Notes: generated by a model from the sequence alone, not told the origin. A stretch of DNA of 55,007 nt from Noviherbaspirillum malthae (GCF_015352985.1 NZ_JACYXF010000040.1:1-55007), one strand, 5' to 3'; shown: positions 41,662 to 51,255, numbered from the stretch's first letter. Numbers and translations: made by a program.

Positions 41662-42741
41662 TTATCGGTACATTTGCGCTTTCTTCGACGCCTGTACTTG
41701 CTGGACTGTCGTCACGGCGCCGGCGAACATCACGACTAGAAAGATCCCACAGAACACCAGCAGCAGACCATTCAAAAGCTTCGCGGATTTCGCCACGAAT
41801 CGAGCCGACTTATCGATTGAACGCAGGCCGACCTTCGCGACCGCTGACTGGAACGACGAGCGTTTTCCAAACTGAATAACGCGCTCTGTAATCTTGCGGT
41901 TGAAGATGCCAGTATCAAAGGCGACACCCGGATTCTCGGACTCGCTGTATAGCCGGTGCTGAATCTCCTCGATATGGGACTGCAGCCAGGGATTGCTATT
42001 CTCGTGCAATACTTCCAGCGCACTTGAGAGGTCCACATCGTTTTCCATCAAGGCTGCCAATGAGACGAGGAACAGGCTGCCCATGTAATCACGATAGATG
42101 GTGTAAGGAAGGACGTATCGATCGCACCATTTTCTGACTGGACCTGCCCGCCAACGAGACAGCGAAAGAAAGAACGCGATAACGGCGGCCACGATTACTA
42201 TGGCAGTATGGACGCCGTAGTGAGTGACATACATGGAAAGACTGTAAACAAGCTTCCCAAGCGGCGGCCACTCTGCAGGCGGGAGCATCCGCAGCAAGAG
42301 CGGCACCAGCATAAACGCAAATGTAAGGAGCATCGCAATAAAGGCGATCACCAAGATCACCGGCATGGCGAGGGCACCAAAAATGGCTCCCGACATCTGT
42401 CGTGACGCATCAATTGCCAAGCAAAGGAACCGCAGTCCGCGCACCAGGCTATTGGCGGAATCAGACGAGTTCAAGATCATCTGGTCCAACGTTGGTACGG
42501 TGCCCGTCAATGCTTCCACAAACGACCGATCTTCCATCCTGTGGAGCCAGAGTTTGTAGAGCGACCCCATAACGTCCTTGCGGCGCTCGGCTTTGTCCGC
42601 ATTCCGCGCGATGATTGACTTTGGCTCGTCGTTATCCTCCAACGCCTCGGCAAAGTCCTCGTAGTACTCTCTTCTTGCCCCTAGGAACTGCAATCTAGCC
42701 AGTCCTAAAGAGATAGAATCCGACAGGTCCGAGCTGCTCAT
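41662..42741 (-). CDS. pilR: PilR-like inner-membrane platform protein (GspF family)
   Basis: 359 residues with membrane segments near 120-150, 170-190 and 330-350, and two related cytosolic halves, as in the GspF/PilC fold. The N-terminus lies in ATGA overlap with the PilQ-like gene's stop. It anchors the assembly ATPase and the pilus base in the inner membrane. The order Q-R-S follows the IncI pil operon. Confidence 0.8.
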   Translation of the reverse strand: MSSSDLSDSISLGLARLQFLGARREYYEDFAEALEDNDEPKSIIARNADKAERRKDVMGSLYKLWLHRMEDRSFVEALTGTVPTLDQMILNSSDSANSLVRGLRFLCLAIDASRQMSGAIFGALAMPVILVIAFIAMLLTFAFMLVPLLLRMLPPAEWPPLGKLVYSLSMYVTHYGVHTAIVIVAAVIAFFLSLSRWRAGPVRKWCDRYVLPYTIYRDYMGSLFLVSLAALMENDVDLSSALEVLHENSNPWLQSHIEEIQHRLYSESENPGVAFDTGIFNRKITERVIQFGKRSSFQSAVAKVGLRSIDKSARFVAKSAKLLNGLLLVFCGIFLVVMFAGAVTTVQQVQASKKAQMYR

Positions 42742-44513
42742 GCCGCCACCTTGAGGGGTATTACGGTATGCACGGCATAAGGCACAAAGCTCTTTTCTAG
42801 GTCGACCGGATCAACCAGACCGCAGTGCACCTTGTAGAGGCCATGCTCCAGTGCGGTCTTACCTGTGCAATCGGGTTCTGTAAACGTAGCGAACCTGGTG
42901 CTTCGCCAATATTCCTCTGCGCCTGTGTCATTACCACTACGGACAAGCGAAAGGTATTCGTGGTCGGGCAGGTTCACCTCGGCGACTACAGTACGTCCCT
43001 TCACGCCCTTACCTTCACACTCGCTGCAACCATCAGGGTTCCTGACGCGGATCGTTTGCAGGTCCATGCCGAATTTCTCAGTCAGGATGGCTTTGTACTC
43101 ATCTGAAAGATGCTCTTCCGCTGGTAGCTTGCAGCATGGACATAGCTTCGGCACCAACTGCTGATAAACAACCGCGGACAGGAAGTCACGGGTGCTCAGC
43201 GTCTGGCGGCTAAGACCGAGTTCTTCGCTCACAAGTCGTTCGACTACGCCTGTACTGTTCGAAGCGTGCAAGCTGCTCATCACCGCGTGGCCGGAGAGGA
43301 CCATCAGTTTAAGCAGCGATAACGATTCCTTATCTCGGACTTCGCCGACCAGAATGGTATCGGGGTCAGCGCGCAGAACCATGCGCATGGCGGGGAGGAA
43401 CGGATTTTCATCGGAGGTATCGGTAATGCTACGCTGCACGGAAACCTGCGAAACTCCGAACATCTTGTACTCAACCGGATCTTCGATCGACCATGAAATC
43501 CGGCTTAGCCTATCCTCCGAATACATCATGAGCGACTTTAGTAGCGTCGACTTTCCCGAACCGGTGGGTCCCGAGACAAAGATTACGCCAAAGGTCTTGC
43601 GCACCGCGAGGTCCAGGAGCCGTACCTGTGACGGCGCATATCCCTGATCGAGCAACGACTCCTTCTTTGTTTGTCCCGGTGCTTCCTGACCAAGGAGACG
43701 TAGGGCCACATGGACGCCTCCCGAGATAGGTGCGCTCTGCCAGCGCAACTTGAATTCTCGGTTGTCAACCGTCATCGGGATGCGGCATGACTGCATCGCC
43801 TTGGCATTGAACGTCGGTTCGCTGCGCGTTCCGTCTTCGGCGAGATTGGTATATGCCGCACCGACGGCATCGAGTAGATCTTGATACGGCACCCGGTCGA
43901 TCAAGTTGATGCTTCCATGCTGGCGCACCAGTACCGCCCCGGAGTTTGAATCCTTCTTTATCACGAAATGAAGGTCCGATGCACCGATTCGGGCGGCACG
44001 GGACGCATATTCCGTAAACATGACGATCGTTTCAGCCTCTTGTCCGGCCTTTCGATCAACCTTGATCCTCCGCTCGGGCCCCAGTTGCTTGTCATGCAGC
44101 ATGAGGAGGACCGACCCCCGCACTTGGATCGACTCAATGGGCGTCTTGCCCCGTACTCCATGCTTGATACGCTGCACAAGGGACAGATGCTCGGCCTTGT
44201 TATAGGCATCCGGTGTCGCAAGCACGAGGATGTTCGCCTTGGTGCTCACCGCGGCAAGCTTCTTCCTGACGGTATCGCCTAGTTGATAAGGCTTGCCGGG
44301 CAACGTGAGAACATCCGTGTAGCCTGGTAACTGGCTAATGTCGGACACCAAGGTGACTGTCTCGCTACCCTCGGCCACCTCGCCGCCGTTGATCTCCGCA
44401 ATCTCGTCTGCATTCGCGGCGATAGCTGCACCATCAGCATGGAAGGATTCCGTAGCGGCAAAGGTGTCCGGCTCACGCCGGTGCCCAAATCGATTGGGAA
44501 GGAACCTCATCAT
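42738..44513 (-). CDS. pilQ: PilQ-like pilus assembly ATPase (GspE family)
   Basis: About 591 residues from the ATG at 44513, which overlaps the PilP stop as ATGA; a longer upstream frame is not needed. Walker A GPTGSGKST (about 315-324), Asp box (SWSIEDPVEYKM), Walker B DTILVGEVRDKES, His box VMSSLHASNS, and a C-terminal tetracysteine CPCC...CSEC zinc site. It energises pilus polymerisation at the inner membrane. In the IncI naming this ATPase is called PilQ, unlike the secretin of the same name in type IVa systems. Confidence 0.86.
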   Translation of the reverse strand: MMRFLPNRFGHRREPDTFAATESFHADGAAIAANADEIAEINGGEVAEGSETVTLVSDISQLPGYTDVLTLPGKPYQLGDTVRKKLAAVSTKANILVLATPDAYNKAEHLSLVQRIKHGVRGKTPIESIQVRGSVLLMLHDKQLGPERRIKVDRKAGQEAETIVMFTEYASRAARIGASDLHFVIKKDSNSGAVLVRQHGSINLIDRVPYQDLLDAVGAAYTNLAEDGTRSEPTFNAKAMQSCRIPMTVDNREFKLRWQSAPISGGVHVALRLLGQEAPGQTKKESLLDQGYAPSQVRLLDLAVRKTFGVIFVSGPTGSGKSTLLKSLMMYSEDRLSRISWSIEDPVEYKMFGVSQVSVQRSITDTSDENPFLPAMRMVLRADPDTILVGEVRDKESLSLLKLMVLSGHAVMSSLHASNSTGVVERLVSEELGLSRQTLSTRDFLSAVVYQQLVPKLCPCCKLPAEEHLSDEYKAILTEKFGMDLQTIRVRNPDGCSECEGKGVKGRTVVAEVNLPDHEYLSLVRSGNDTGAEEYWRSTRFATFTEPDCTGKTALEHGLYKVHCGLVDPVDLEKSFVPYAVHTVIPLKVAA

Positions 44514-45046
44514 TTCGCGGCCGCAATGGTAGAAGGAAGCGGCGTTACAGGCATACTGCTGGTCTGGCCAGAATCCGCTGGTGCCACCTGCTTGTCGATC
44601 GACAGCAACACGGTTTTGCAAGCTCCCACCTTGGCACTACCTACGCGGCAGATCCGAGCCTGGCGAGGAGTCAGTGAAGTGAGCTTCCATCCCCCGATTT
44701 CGGACTCGCCGTTGAGAGAGAAGGTAACTAGCGTCCCGTTGAGCAGGAAATCAGCTTTCAAGTCATCTTCGATCCCGTAATGCCCGACAAATTGAACTTC
44801 CTCTCCCTTGACCGCACCCATCACCGGGGCGCCAGCAGTCATCGGAACCGGTACTGGAGTAGTGCCACCAGGACCTGAGCCATTCCCCCGATTCTGCGCT
44901 TCACGAACCTTCGCTTCCAGTTCCGCAACGGCCAAACGGCCTTGTATAGCGCGAGCTTCTTGAACAGTCAGGCCGGAAGGCTGCGCCCACGCGAAGGAGG
45001 CAGTGATAAGCAATGTGGCCGTTAATAGAAAGTTAATTTTTTGCAT
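44510..45046 (-). CDS. pilP: PilP-like type IVb pilus periplasmic protein
   Basis: 178 residues from the ATG at 45046 (ribosome site GAGGGGAAA); an earlier in-frame start would lie inside pilO. Signal peptide ending at FAWA. A short coiled coil, a Gly/Pro linker, then a small beta domain (VQFVGHYGIEDDLKADFLLNGTLVTF...GGWKLTSLTPRQARI), as in PilP proteins of IncI-type operons. It probably links inner-membrane components to the secretin. It overlaps pilO by 14 bases. Confidence 0.75.
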   Translation of the reverse strand: MQKINFLLTATLLITASFAWAQPSGLTVQEARAIQGRLAVAELEAKVREAQNRGNGSGPGGTTPVPVPMTAGAPVMGAVKGEEVQFVGHYGIEDDLKADFLLNGTLVTFSLNGESEIGGWKLTSLTPRQARICRVGSAKVGACKTVLLSIDKQVAPADSGQTSSMPVTPLPSTIAAAK

Positions 45047-46316
45047 AGTATTTCCCCTCTGCTTTGAAACCAAACGGGTTGCTCTTCAGGTTTACGGTGA
45101 TGGAATCTAAGGTCATATTCGCTGGCAAGGATCGAATGACGTCCACGCCATGAATATCGCCGTCATATTTCCAAGTACCCATCACTACCGCATTACGGAT
45201 ATCTGTCTGTTGGATTGACGGTGGCATAGCTACGATGTTGACTGGAGGGGTGCGGACGACGGGCTTGAAGATCCCCTCATTCTTGATATTGCTATCGTCC
45301 TGCGCAAAATCGAAGTCCCCAATGAATGGCAAACTGGCTTGCTCGATACCATTCCAGTCTTTCGAAGGGGCATTAACCGCGATTTCTCCAGAAAGCGACT
45401 TTGCCTTTACATCGAAGGCCACATTTTTAATACCGGGAAGCGGGTTACTCTTGATCTCGCTTAAGCTGCTCCCGGGTTCCATGGTCAGCACCAGTGAGCA
45501 CGCCTGATAGGTACAAGAAGCGGACTCAAGCATCCAACCAGCGTGATACAGAGGCAGTACATCTATCTGCTCAAGAAGGTGATCCGTAGCTTTTGCGGCG
45601 GGATAACCGGCGGTTGCCAGGATCGGCGTTACCGCGCTCGCGTACCACGCATTCGGGTCAAGCTTTTGTTGGCTTTCCTGCTCCGCACGCGCTCTTTCCG
45701 CGGCGCGGTCGGCTTCCCACTTCGCGTACATCTTCGGACCTGCAATCGCACACGCACCGGCTATGAGTGCCAATACGAGGTACTCGGCCGGGATCTTGGT
45801 GGCACGAAGGACTGCGTCTTTCGCACGCTTCTTGCTGTTACCAATCAGTTGTTCCGGCGTGAGGACAGAAGGATCTTGCCCTCCGATCGCGACCGTTCCA
45901 TATAGCGGAATTGAGACATCTCCGTGAAGGTCTTTGAAGTGTGCCGCGACATTGGCGATGTGGTGCGGTGTACCGACCACGTCATAACCCGGCAGGGGCA
46001 TCCCCTCGGCGACACCAATAAAGCTATAGAAGCCGTTACCCAAGTCATGACAGAACATTGCCGTCCTGTCATCCGCGCGTCGCGCGAACATCGCAGCTGC
46101 GGACAATACTTGCCCTTTGACCGCCGTCTTGGTCTTCAACAAGCCGACGATTGCGCCGCCTGCCAGCGCATGGAATACCGTTACGCGCCTAGCATCGTGG
46201 CGCTTTATGAGCTCCTTGATTTCACTCCGCTGCTTACCGACGCCCGGCAGCGTTGACCATTCCAAGCCAAAGGCGAGCTTACCCCGCCGGCCTACCTTCA
46301 GGAATGACGTGGTCAT
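45033..46316 (-). CDS. pilO: PilO-like type IVb pilus accessory protein
   Basis: 427 residues. A cytosolic N-terminal domain (about 40-165; VFHALAGGAIVGLLK, YSFIGVAEGMPLPGYDVVG) precedes one membrane helix (EYLVLALIAGACAIAGPKMY, about 180-200) and a periplasmic region. This is the PilO_2 architecture of plasmid pil operons. It would connect PilQ/PilR to PilP. It follows PilN by three bases. Confidence 0.78.
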   Translation of the reverse strand: MTTSFLKVGRRGKLAFGLEWSTLPGVGKQRSEIKELIKRHDARRVTVFHALAGGAIVGLLKTKTAVKGQVLSAAAMFARRADDRTAMFCHDLGNGFYSFIGVAEGMPLPGYDVVGTPHHIANVAAHFKDLHGDVSIPLYGTVAIGGQDPSVLTPEQLIGNSKKRAKDAVLRATKIPAEYLVLALIAGACAIAGPKMYAKWEADRAAERARAEQESQQKLDPNAWYASAVTPILATAGYPAAKATDHLLEQIDVLPLYHAGWMLESASCTYQACSLVLTMEPGSSLSEIKSNPLPGIKNVAFDVKAKSLSGEIAVNAPSKDWNGIEQASLPFIGDFDFAQDDSNIKNEGIFKPVVRTPPVNIVAMPPSIQQTDIRNAVVMGTWKYDGDIHGVDVIRSLPANMTLDSITVNLKSNPFGFKAEGKYYAKN

Positions 46317-46319
46317 CGG

Positions 46320-47996
46320 TTATCCCCCGTTGACTACAGTCGGGGTGATGATGAGGATGACTTTCTCCCGTTGCCGCATCCCAACATAGGATCCGCCAAG
46401 GCCGGCCGAATCAGTCAATCCTCGCTGTTCGTACTGGGCGCGGTCAAGTTCGAATCCGGTTAGAACGAGCGACTGGCCCTGTTGCAGCGTCGCCACGTTG
46501 ACCGAAGCCACACTGGAGATCTCGGGAGTCTGAATGCTCTGCAATGTCGGCCCTGCTCCGGTGGAAACAATGCCGATTTTCTGCAACTCGCTGGAATCGA
46601 CCGATACTTTCAGAAGCACGGCATTATTGTCGAGCACTGTAGGCAGAACGTTGGCGACAAAACCCGTGGTAACCAGTCCTGGTTCCAGACCGGGCAGAGT
46701 CGATGTCGCGCCGGTTGCCGCGCCAGGTGTTGTGCGGGCCAAGTACGAAATCTGATTCGTGATGGCCAATGGCGCCGACATCCGGTTCTGAGTGATGGTG
46801 GATACTGCCCGCTTGGTATTTACGTTGCCAAATTCTTGCAGCAATCGCACCATCGCCTGCGATCCGGAGAACTTGGCAAGGTTAGAGCCTTCGGAGGCCG
46901 GTGCCAAGATCGCTGATCCCAAGGCGCCCACTGAGGTGGATGTCAAGGTAGCCGGGGTACTTGCAACGATGCGCCATTGGGGCACCAAGCCTTCAAGCTT
47001 CTGGAAGACGGCCTCCCAATCGAACCCTGTTTCGTTCCCCTGCTTCCGGGTCAGGGATACCAGTTCCATCCGTACCGCCACCTGTCTGGAACCGAGGCTG
47101 TTGCTGCGCTCAACGATCTTCTCCACCATATCGACGACTTCCGGCGTATCGGTAATCGTCACGCTGCCCTGCGCCTGTGAAACGTAGTAGCGATCCGGCC
47201 GCGATATGCGGCTCAGCGTTTCATTCAGGCTGTCCCAGATCGACCAGGAGGACTTACTTTCTACCTCGCCGGTAGAACTGAAACTACCCGACCCGCCAGC
47301 GCTACCAGTCTTACCAACCTTGGTATTGAAGGAAGAATCACCAGGCACCGCGTGAACCGTGAAGGTCTTTGTAATGGTCCGGTAAAAGACGACCGATCCC
47401 TTCTGGTATTCCCAGTAGATTCCCAAGCGAGCGGCGATCATATCTAGAAGGCCCGACAACGGACCCGAGTAGTCAGTGATCTCGATCCCGCCCGCGTTCG
47501 CGTTGGAGTCGATCAGGCTCGGGGAGCTTGGGAGCGGCTGTACGACTGTCGGCGCGGGAGCGCCGCCGGGCGCTGGTTGGCGCTGAGTTGCGACCCCAAT
47601 GAGGCCATTTCCAGAGGTTACATCTGCCTTGATCCGTACCGGAACGCCATAGATTCTCGTGATGCGTTCCGAGATCGCTCGAAGGCTTTCTCTTCCCCCG
47701 AAGCCATAGTTGACGTTCTTGCTGAGAATTGGCGGCCAGCTGTCCTCTTCACTCAATGGTGCGGAACGGACACCCATATACGGACGCCCCTTGATCCGAA
47801 CGGCGTACATATCCTCTACCGCAGCGTTCATCGAAGTCGTACGGCGAGCATCGACCTCTTGCTCGACCTTGTCGCCGTGAGCATTGATTACGGCCTTCTG
47901 CTCCACATGCGCGCACCCGCTGGCCATGGATGCCAGTATCAGCGCAGCAAATACAGGAGATGTCTTACGAATTGAGCCCACCATCACCGGTTCCAT
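46320..47996 (-). CDS. pilN: PilN-like secretin lipoprotein
   Basis: About 558 residues from the ATG at 47996 (a second ATG at 47984 is possible). Lipoprotein signal with lipobox MASGC, so the outer-membrane secretin is lipid-anchored. A mid N-domain region (DYSGPLSGLLDMIAARLGIYWEYQKGSVVFYR) and a C-terminal secretin domain (QMSAPLAITNQISYLARTTP..., ...VNVATLQQGQSLVLTGFE...KVILIITPTVVNGG) are evident. It forms the outer-membrane channel for the pilus. Its start lies 11 bases after the PilL-like stop; the intervening PilM of R64 is missing. Confidence 0.85.
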   Translation of the reverse strand: MEPVMVGSIRKTSPVFAALILASMASGCAHVEQKAVINAHGDKVEQEVDARRTTSMNAAVEDMYAVRIKGRPYMGVRSAPLSEEDSWPPILSKNVNYGFGGRESLRAISERITRIYGVPVRIKADVTSGNGLIGVATQRQPAPGGAPAPTVVQPLPSSPSLIDSNANAGGIEITDYSGPLSGLLDMIAARLGIYWEYQKGSVVFYRTITKTFTVHAVPGDSSFNTKVGKTGSAGGSGSFSSTGEVESKSSWSIWDSLNETLSRISRPDRYYVSQAQGSVTITDTPEVVDMVEKIVERSNSLGSRQVAVRMELVSLTRKQGNETGFDWEAVFQKLEGLVPQWRIVASTPATLTSTSVGALGSAILAPASEGSNLAKFSGSQAMVRLLQEFGNVNTKRAVSTITQNRMSAPLAITNQISYLARTTPGAATGATSTLPGLEPGLVTTGFVANVLPTVLDNNAVLLKVSVDSSELQKIGIVSTGAGPTLQSIQTPEISSVASVNVATLQQGQSLVLTGFELDRAQYEQRGLTDSAGLGGSYVGMRQREKVILIITPTVVNGG

Positions 47997-48006
47997 CCCA
48001 TTGGAA

Positions 48007-49215
48007 TTAGTCTTCACACTTTTTCGCTTCGCCGCGGCGGACCACGCGTAGCACCTGGTTTGCCTCATACAAGCATGCGATGATCGGATAGTCGGTACCC
48101 CGAAGTGCCTTCATCATCTGTTCTACTGCCAGATCGAACGGACCGTTAAAGCTCGCTTCGAACCCAGCCGGCAGCTTTCTTGGTACCTCCCATGCGACTT
48201 CCCAGCCGACAGACTTGGCCCACCGCTCCAGAGTGCTTTGGATCGTCTTATCACTTTTCGTGCTTCGCCAAGTCTGGATCGCCGATGCACTCTGCGGGAC
48301 CGCGACCGCGGGCACACCGTGAGTTTCGACGGTAATGCTCCTGGATTGCGCTGGTTGTGGCTCGGTACGTTTTGCGACCAGTGTGTCGCTAGTGGCTGCT
48401 GGGTCCGCCCTCCTCTGCTCTTTCGTGACCTCAACAGGTGCTAGCGAGGCGACGAGCAATGGCTGGGTATCGCGTTTCACAGTCCTTTCGCTTGATCCGG
48501 CATCAACGGAAGTCATCGGATTGCTCAGCCCGTTGGATGTTTTCTTGCCCTGCAGCGCTTGGGTAACACGAAGGTAAGCGCGCCGGTTTGCGCGATACAC
48601 GAGTGCATTGCCATGTGGTTCTTTACGGATGAGCTGCGCCCCTAATGCTTGAAGCATGTCTGACAGCTCGCTAAGCTGCTCGAGCGAATAGCCGCTCTCG
48701 ACATTCACCGTAAAATTTTGCTCGGCTGAAACAATGAGGGTGTCATTCGACACTGTATAAAAAAACCCCATCGTCTCGGCGAGATTACTAAGTACCACTG
48801 GAAGCTGGCCACTTACATTTTTTGCGGATATCGTGCCAAAGCGGTCGTCTCCCCCAACCACTGTTACACGCAGCGGTGTGCCTTTTACCAAGGTCTCGAT
48901 AGCCTTTCGTACATCGGCTTTTGAAAAGCTTATGTTCACAATAGCGACGTCGGGGATAGCACTATGTCCTGTTGGCTGGTGCAAGCTCAGCGTTGCAGGT
49001 ATGACCGCCCCGGTATCAAGTAGCTCTTCAGTGCGGGTGTCGATGCTACGGTAGAGGTCTGATGTGGAACTCGTCTCTGCCGCTGAACTCCTGACCCCTA
49101 CTGTAGGCTTTGCGGCTGCCACCGTTGTAAGCGCCACGCAACCGACTGCGGCCATACATAGGATCACCAGTTTGGTGGCCCGCACTTTTCCCCTGACGTG
49201 AACGGATCGACTCAT
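48007..49215 (-). CDS. pilL: PilL/TcpQ-domain pilus protein
   Basis: 402 residues. N-terminal signal or anchor (LVILCMAAVGCVALTTVAAA), an STN/secretin-N-like segment (about 95-180; VRKAIETLVKGTPLRVTVVG...ISAKNVSGQLPVVLSNLAETMGF), a variable linker, and a C-terminal TcpQ-like domain (TIQSTLERWAKSVGWEVAWEV...FNGPFDLAVEQMMKAL...QVLRVV). These occur in PilL of IncI plasmids and TcpQ, which stabilise the secretin. First recognisable pil gene of the operon. Confidence 0.72.
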   Translation of the reverse strand: MSRSVHVRGKVRATKLVILCMAAVGCVALTTVAAAKPTVGVRSSAAETSSTSDLYRSIDTRTEELLDTGAVIPATLSLHQPTGHSAIPDVAIVNISFSKADVRKAIETLVKGTPLRVTVVGGDDRFGTISAKNVSGQLPVVLSNLAETMGFFYTVSNDTLIVSAEQNFTVNVESGYSLEQLSELSDMLQALGAQLIRKEPHGNALVYRANRRAYLRVTQALQGKKTSNGLSNPMTSVDAGSSERTVKRDTQPLLVASLAPVEVTKEQRRADPAATSDTLVAKRTEPQPAQSRSITVETHGVPAVAVPQSASAIQTWRSTKSDKTIQSTLERWAKSVGWEVAWEVPRKLPAGFEASFNGPFDLAVEQMMKALRGTDYPIIACLYEANQVLRVVRRGEAKKCED

Positions 49216-49302
49216 ACAGATTCCTGGATACGGATTAAATAAGGAGAGATTCTGAAAGCCGTTTTGTGAAAAGCACGAGTGAATGGCGCTGTTTATTCAG
49301 CC

Positions 49303-49860
49303 TCATTCCAATACGGCGCCCGAACTGAACTGCGTCCGTACAGCGATGCGTGCGGCGACCGCTTCCAGACGCCCGAGATCGCCATCGTTGCGAACCAGGA
49401 CAATCCTTCGATCCGCTCGTAGACGTCGCACCACTGCCGCCAATGAGAGATCTCGCGTTGATTTGTAGTCTGCATGCCACTTCCGCAGCGATACTTCCGC
49501 CCTTGCTTGAAGCCTTGCCGTACGGATGCTGCTTACCGTGTGCATATAGATCGTTAGCGCATCTGCCGGAAGCAATTCGATATGGGCTGGCGTAGCAGGG
49601 AGTCCATCCAATACACACGCGGAAGACTGCTTCGCAATCTCAATAAGCTGCTTTACTACGCCATCGGGCAACATTTCCCCATTGGGTATCCGGCGTAACG
49701 CAAGCATCAGCGAAACGGGAACGTCAACAGGAAATTCCCCTCGGCGCGCAAGACGGCGTAGGGTTCCGACACTGAAATGCTCGAATCCATAGGCACCCAA
49801 CATACCCGCGAAGGTGGATTTCCCAGTGCCATGCCGGCCGATCAAACAGATGAGACTCAC
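49303..49860 (-). CDS. P-loop NTPase, nucleoside-kinase-like (GTG start)
   Basis: 185 residues from a GTG at 49860 whose GTGA overlaps the upstream stop. Walker A GRHGTGKST (8-16) opens the protein, followed by VGTLRRLARRGEFP and CVLDGLPATP, which recall the lid and substrate regions of adenylate-kinase-like enzymes. No membrane segment. It is not part of known IncI pil operons as far as I recall. It precedes pilL by 88 bases and may be a regulatory or metabolic addition, or an element-borne kinase. Role unknown. Confidence 0.6.
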   Translation of the reverse strand: MSLICLIGRHGTGKSTFAGMLGAYGFEHFSVGTLRRLARRGEFPVDVPVSLMLALRRIPNGEMLPDGVVKQLIEIAKQSSACVLDGLPATPAHIELLPADALTIYMHTVSSIRTARLQARAEVSLRKWHADYKSTRDLSLAAVVRRLRADRRIVLVRNDGDLGRLEAVAARIAVRTQFSSGAVLE

Positions 49861-50102
49861 GCCACCACTTTAGCTAAGGATGCCGGTAAGCCACCCGTAC
49901 TCACGGTATCGCCCGAAGCAACTTGGGTGGCCAAGCAGCGTAAAGCACTCTGAATCGTTTCCAGTCTGTCAATCTCCGCAACGATCTGCGGACGAAGCGG
50001 CTCGAATTGCTTCTGAACGCGTTTGAGCGATTTGATGCAGTCCGCAATGCAATCGGCCCCATCCCTGAGATGTTCACGGGCGACCATTGAGGTCATTGCC
50101 AT
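49857..50102 (-). CDS. Small helical protein in the pil operon
   Basis: 81 residues from the ATG at 50102, with AAGGAAA upstream. Predicted helical hairpin with two cysteines (HLRDGADCIADCIKSLKRVQKQFEPLRPQIVAEIDRLETIQ), resembling small accessory or antitoxin-like proteins. It overlaps the previous gene's end and the NTPase start. Function unknown. Confidence 0.5.
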   Translation of the reverse strand: MAMTSMVAREHLRDGADCIADCIKSLKRVQKQFEPLRPQIVAEIDRLETIQSALRCLATQVASGDTVSTGGLPASLAKVVA

Positions 50103-50310
50103 ATTCTGTTTCCTTTCTGTGAGTGCCCGATGGGTCATTAAGGAGTTGCGCATGACGCACGACCTCCATTGCCGCTCCAACGGTCTGGGTAATCGACTGA
50201 ATTACTGCTGGATCGAAGAAAAGCCATGCGAACACCAAACCTATGCCGCACCTTCGAAGGACCGTGAAACAACGCACACCGACGACGTCAACACACCGTC
50301 CCATGGTCAT
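50074..50310 (-). CDS. Small membrane-associated hypothetical protein
   Basis: 78 residues; the start overlaps the upstream stop as ATGA, which supports coding. One hydrophobic segment (GIGLVFAWLFFDPAVIQSI) near the N-terminus, then a hydrophilic tail. No family recognised. It overlaps the 81-residue gene by 29 bases. Confidence 0.42.
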   Translation of the reverse strand: MTMGRCVDVVGVRCFTVLRRCGIGLVFAWLFFDPAVIQSITQTVGAAMEVVRHAQLLNDPSGTHRKETEYGNDLNGRP

Positions 50311-50753
50311 TTCTCTCCAAGCAGCTTGAATCTCTTCTCCTGCGCACCACCGACCTTCCCGTCCTCCCCTACTAGGACGAACTTCCCGTCTTCAGGAATA
50401 TCGGGCTTAGTATCCTTCTCTGGACGAGCATCAGCGGGCCCGCGCTGAAGCGCGGCCGTCTGCCGGGGTGCGGGTAATTGGGCCGGTAATGGAGTAACCG
50501 GTAGCGTCGCAGATGGGCTCCACGATGATGCCGTGGGCATCCTTTTGAGTTCCTGAAGGCAGCTAGTAACCTCAAATCTTGAAGCACCAATAACTTGTTT
50601 CATCTCTTGTAACTGCTCGCTGCCGTGCCGCAGTTCGACATATAGAAGCGCCGTAAGCAAACCGGATAGGAGAGAAGTGAATAAACACGCACATATCAGG
50701 ACTGACTGAAGCGACGACCTCTCTACCGCTGTACTGACAACGCCATGCATCAT
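50307..50753 (-). CDS. Single-pass membrane protein at the head of the pil operon
   Basis: 148 residues. One membrane helix (about 15-40; SVLICACLFTSLLSGLLTALLYVEL) followed by a short helix, a Pro-rich linker (about 75-115) and a polar tail (KFVLVGEDGKVGGAQEKRFKLLGEK). This bitopic, Pro-linker design is common for pilus or transfer accessory proteins that span the periplasm. It is the first gene of the minus-strand pil operon. No family recognised. Confidence 0.5.
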   Translation of the reverse strand: MMHGVVSTAVERSSLQSVLICACLFTSLLSGLLTALLYVELRHGSEQLQEMKQVIGASRFEVTSCLQELKRMPTASSWSPSATLPVTPLPAQLPAPRQTAALQRGPADARPEKDTKPDIPEDGKFVLVGEDGKVGGAQEKRFKLLGEK

Positions 50754-51255
50754 TCAACCCGCCTATATTGTTGGAGCAGAATGAACTTTAGCCATGAAAC
50801 AACGGACGTCGCGACTGAAAAGAGCGGGAATTCGAATGCCTTTCTCTTCGCTCACATAAACCAGCGGCTCCGGATTCTACCGTCGCATAGCCCCGCGGAT
50901 ATGAAACCACTTATGGTCGCGAAGCGCCCCTACCAGCGCGCTTTATATGAGATGAACCGATGCGTCGCCCAACGACGGCGATCACCAACCGGGTACCGCC
51001 GGCAACGCAAAACATCGCCTCAGGGAGCCATCAATCCTCTCTTATCGTGCATATCCTACATGCAAGAACAATGATTTTGAGAGATGGAGTCGTTTCAAAT
51101 CAAATACTTATAGCAATTATTGCTTGGGCAGCGTGGCCGCCTGAAACTTGGGGCTCCGATGACGAAACATGACTGCAAATCGATGTGCTTTCGTTTCCTG
51201 CCGATGGCGATGCCTTGTCACGATAACACCTCCAATCCACCACATGGAGCAGCAC
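50754..51255. promoter_or_regulatory. Divergent region between the pil operon and the helicase/VirB11 operon
   Basis: About 500 bases separating two outward-facing operons, so it should hold both promoters and is a natural target for the element's FlhDC-like activator. AT content rises from 51070 to 51125. I found no convincing palindrome or consensus promoter. A 109-codon open frame on the plus strand (50745-51074) lacks a ribosome site and coding character and is not called. Confidence 0.4.

Noticed and set aside
50745..51074. 109-codon plus-strand open frame in the divergent region
   Set aside because: No ribosome site, Arg/Ser-rich low-quality composition, placed where two operon promoters are expected.
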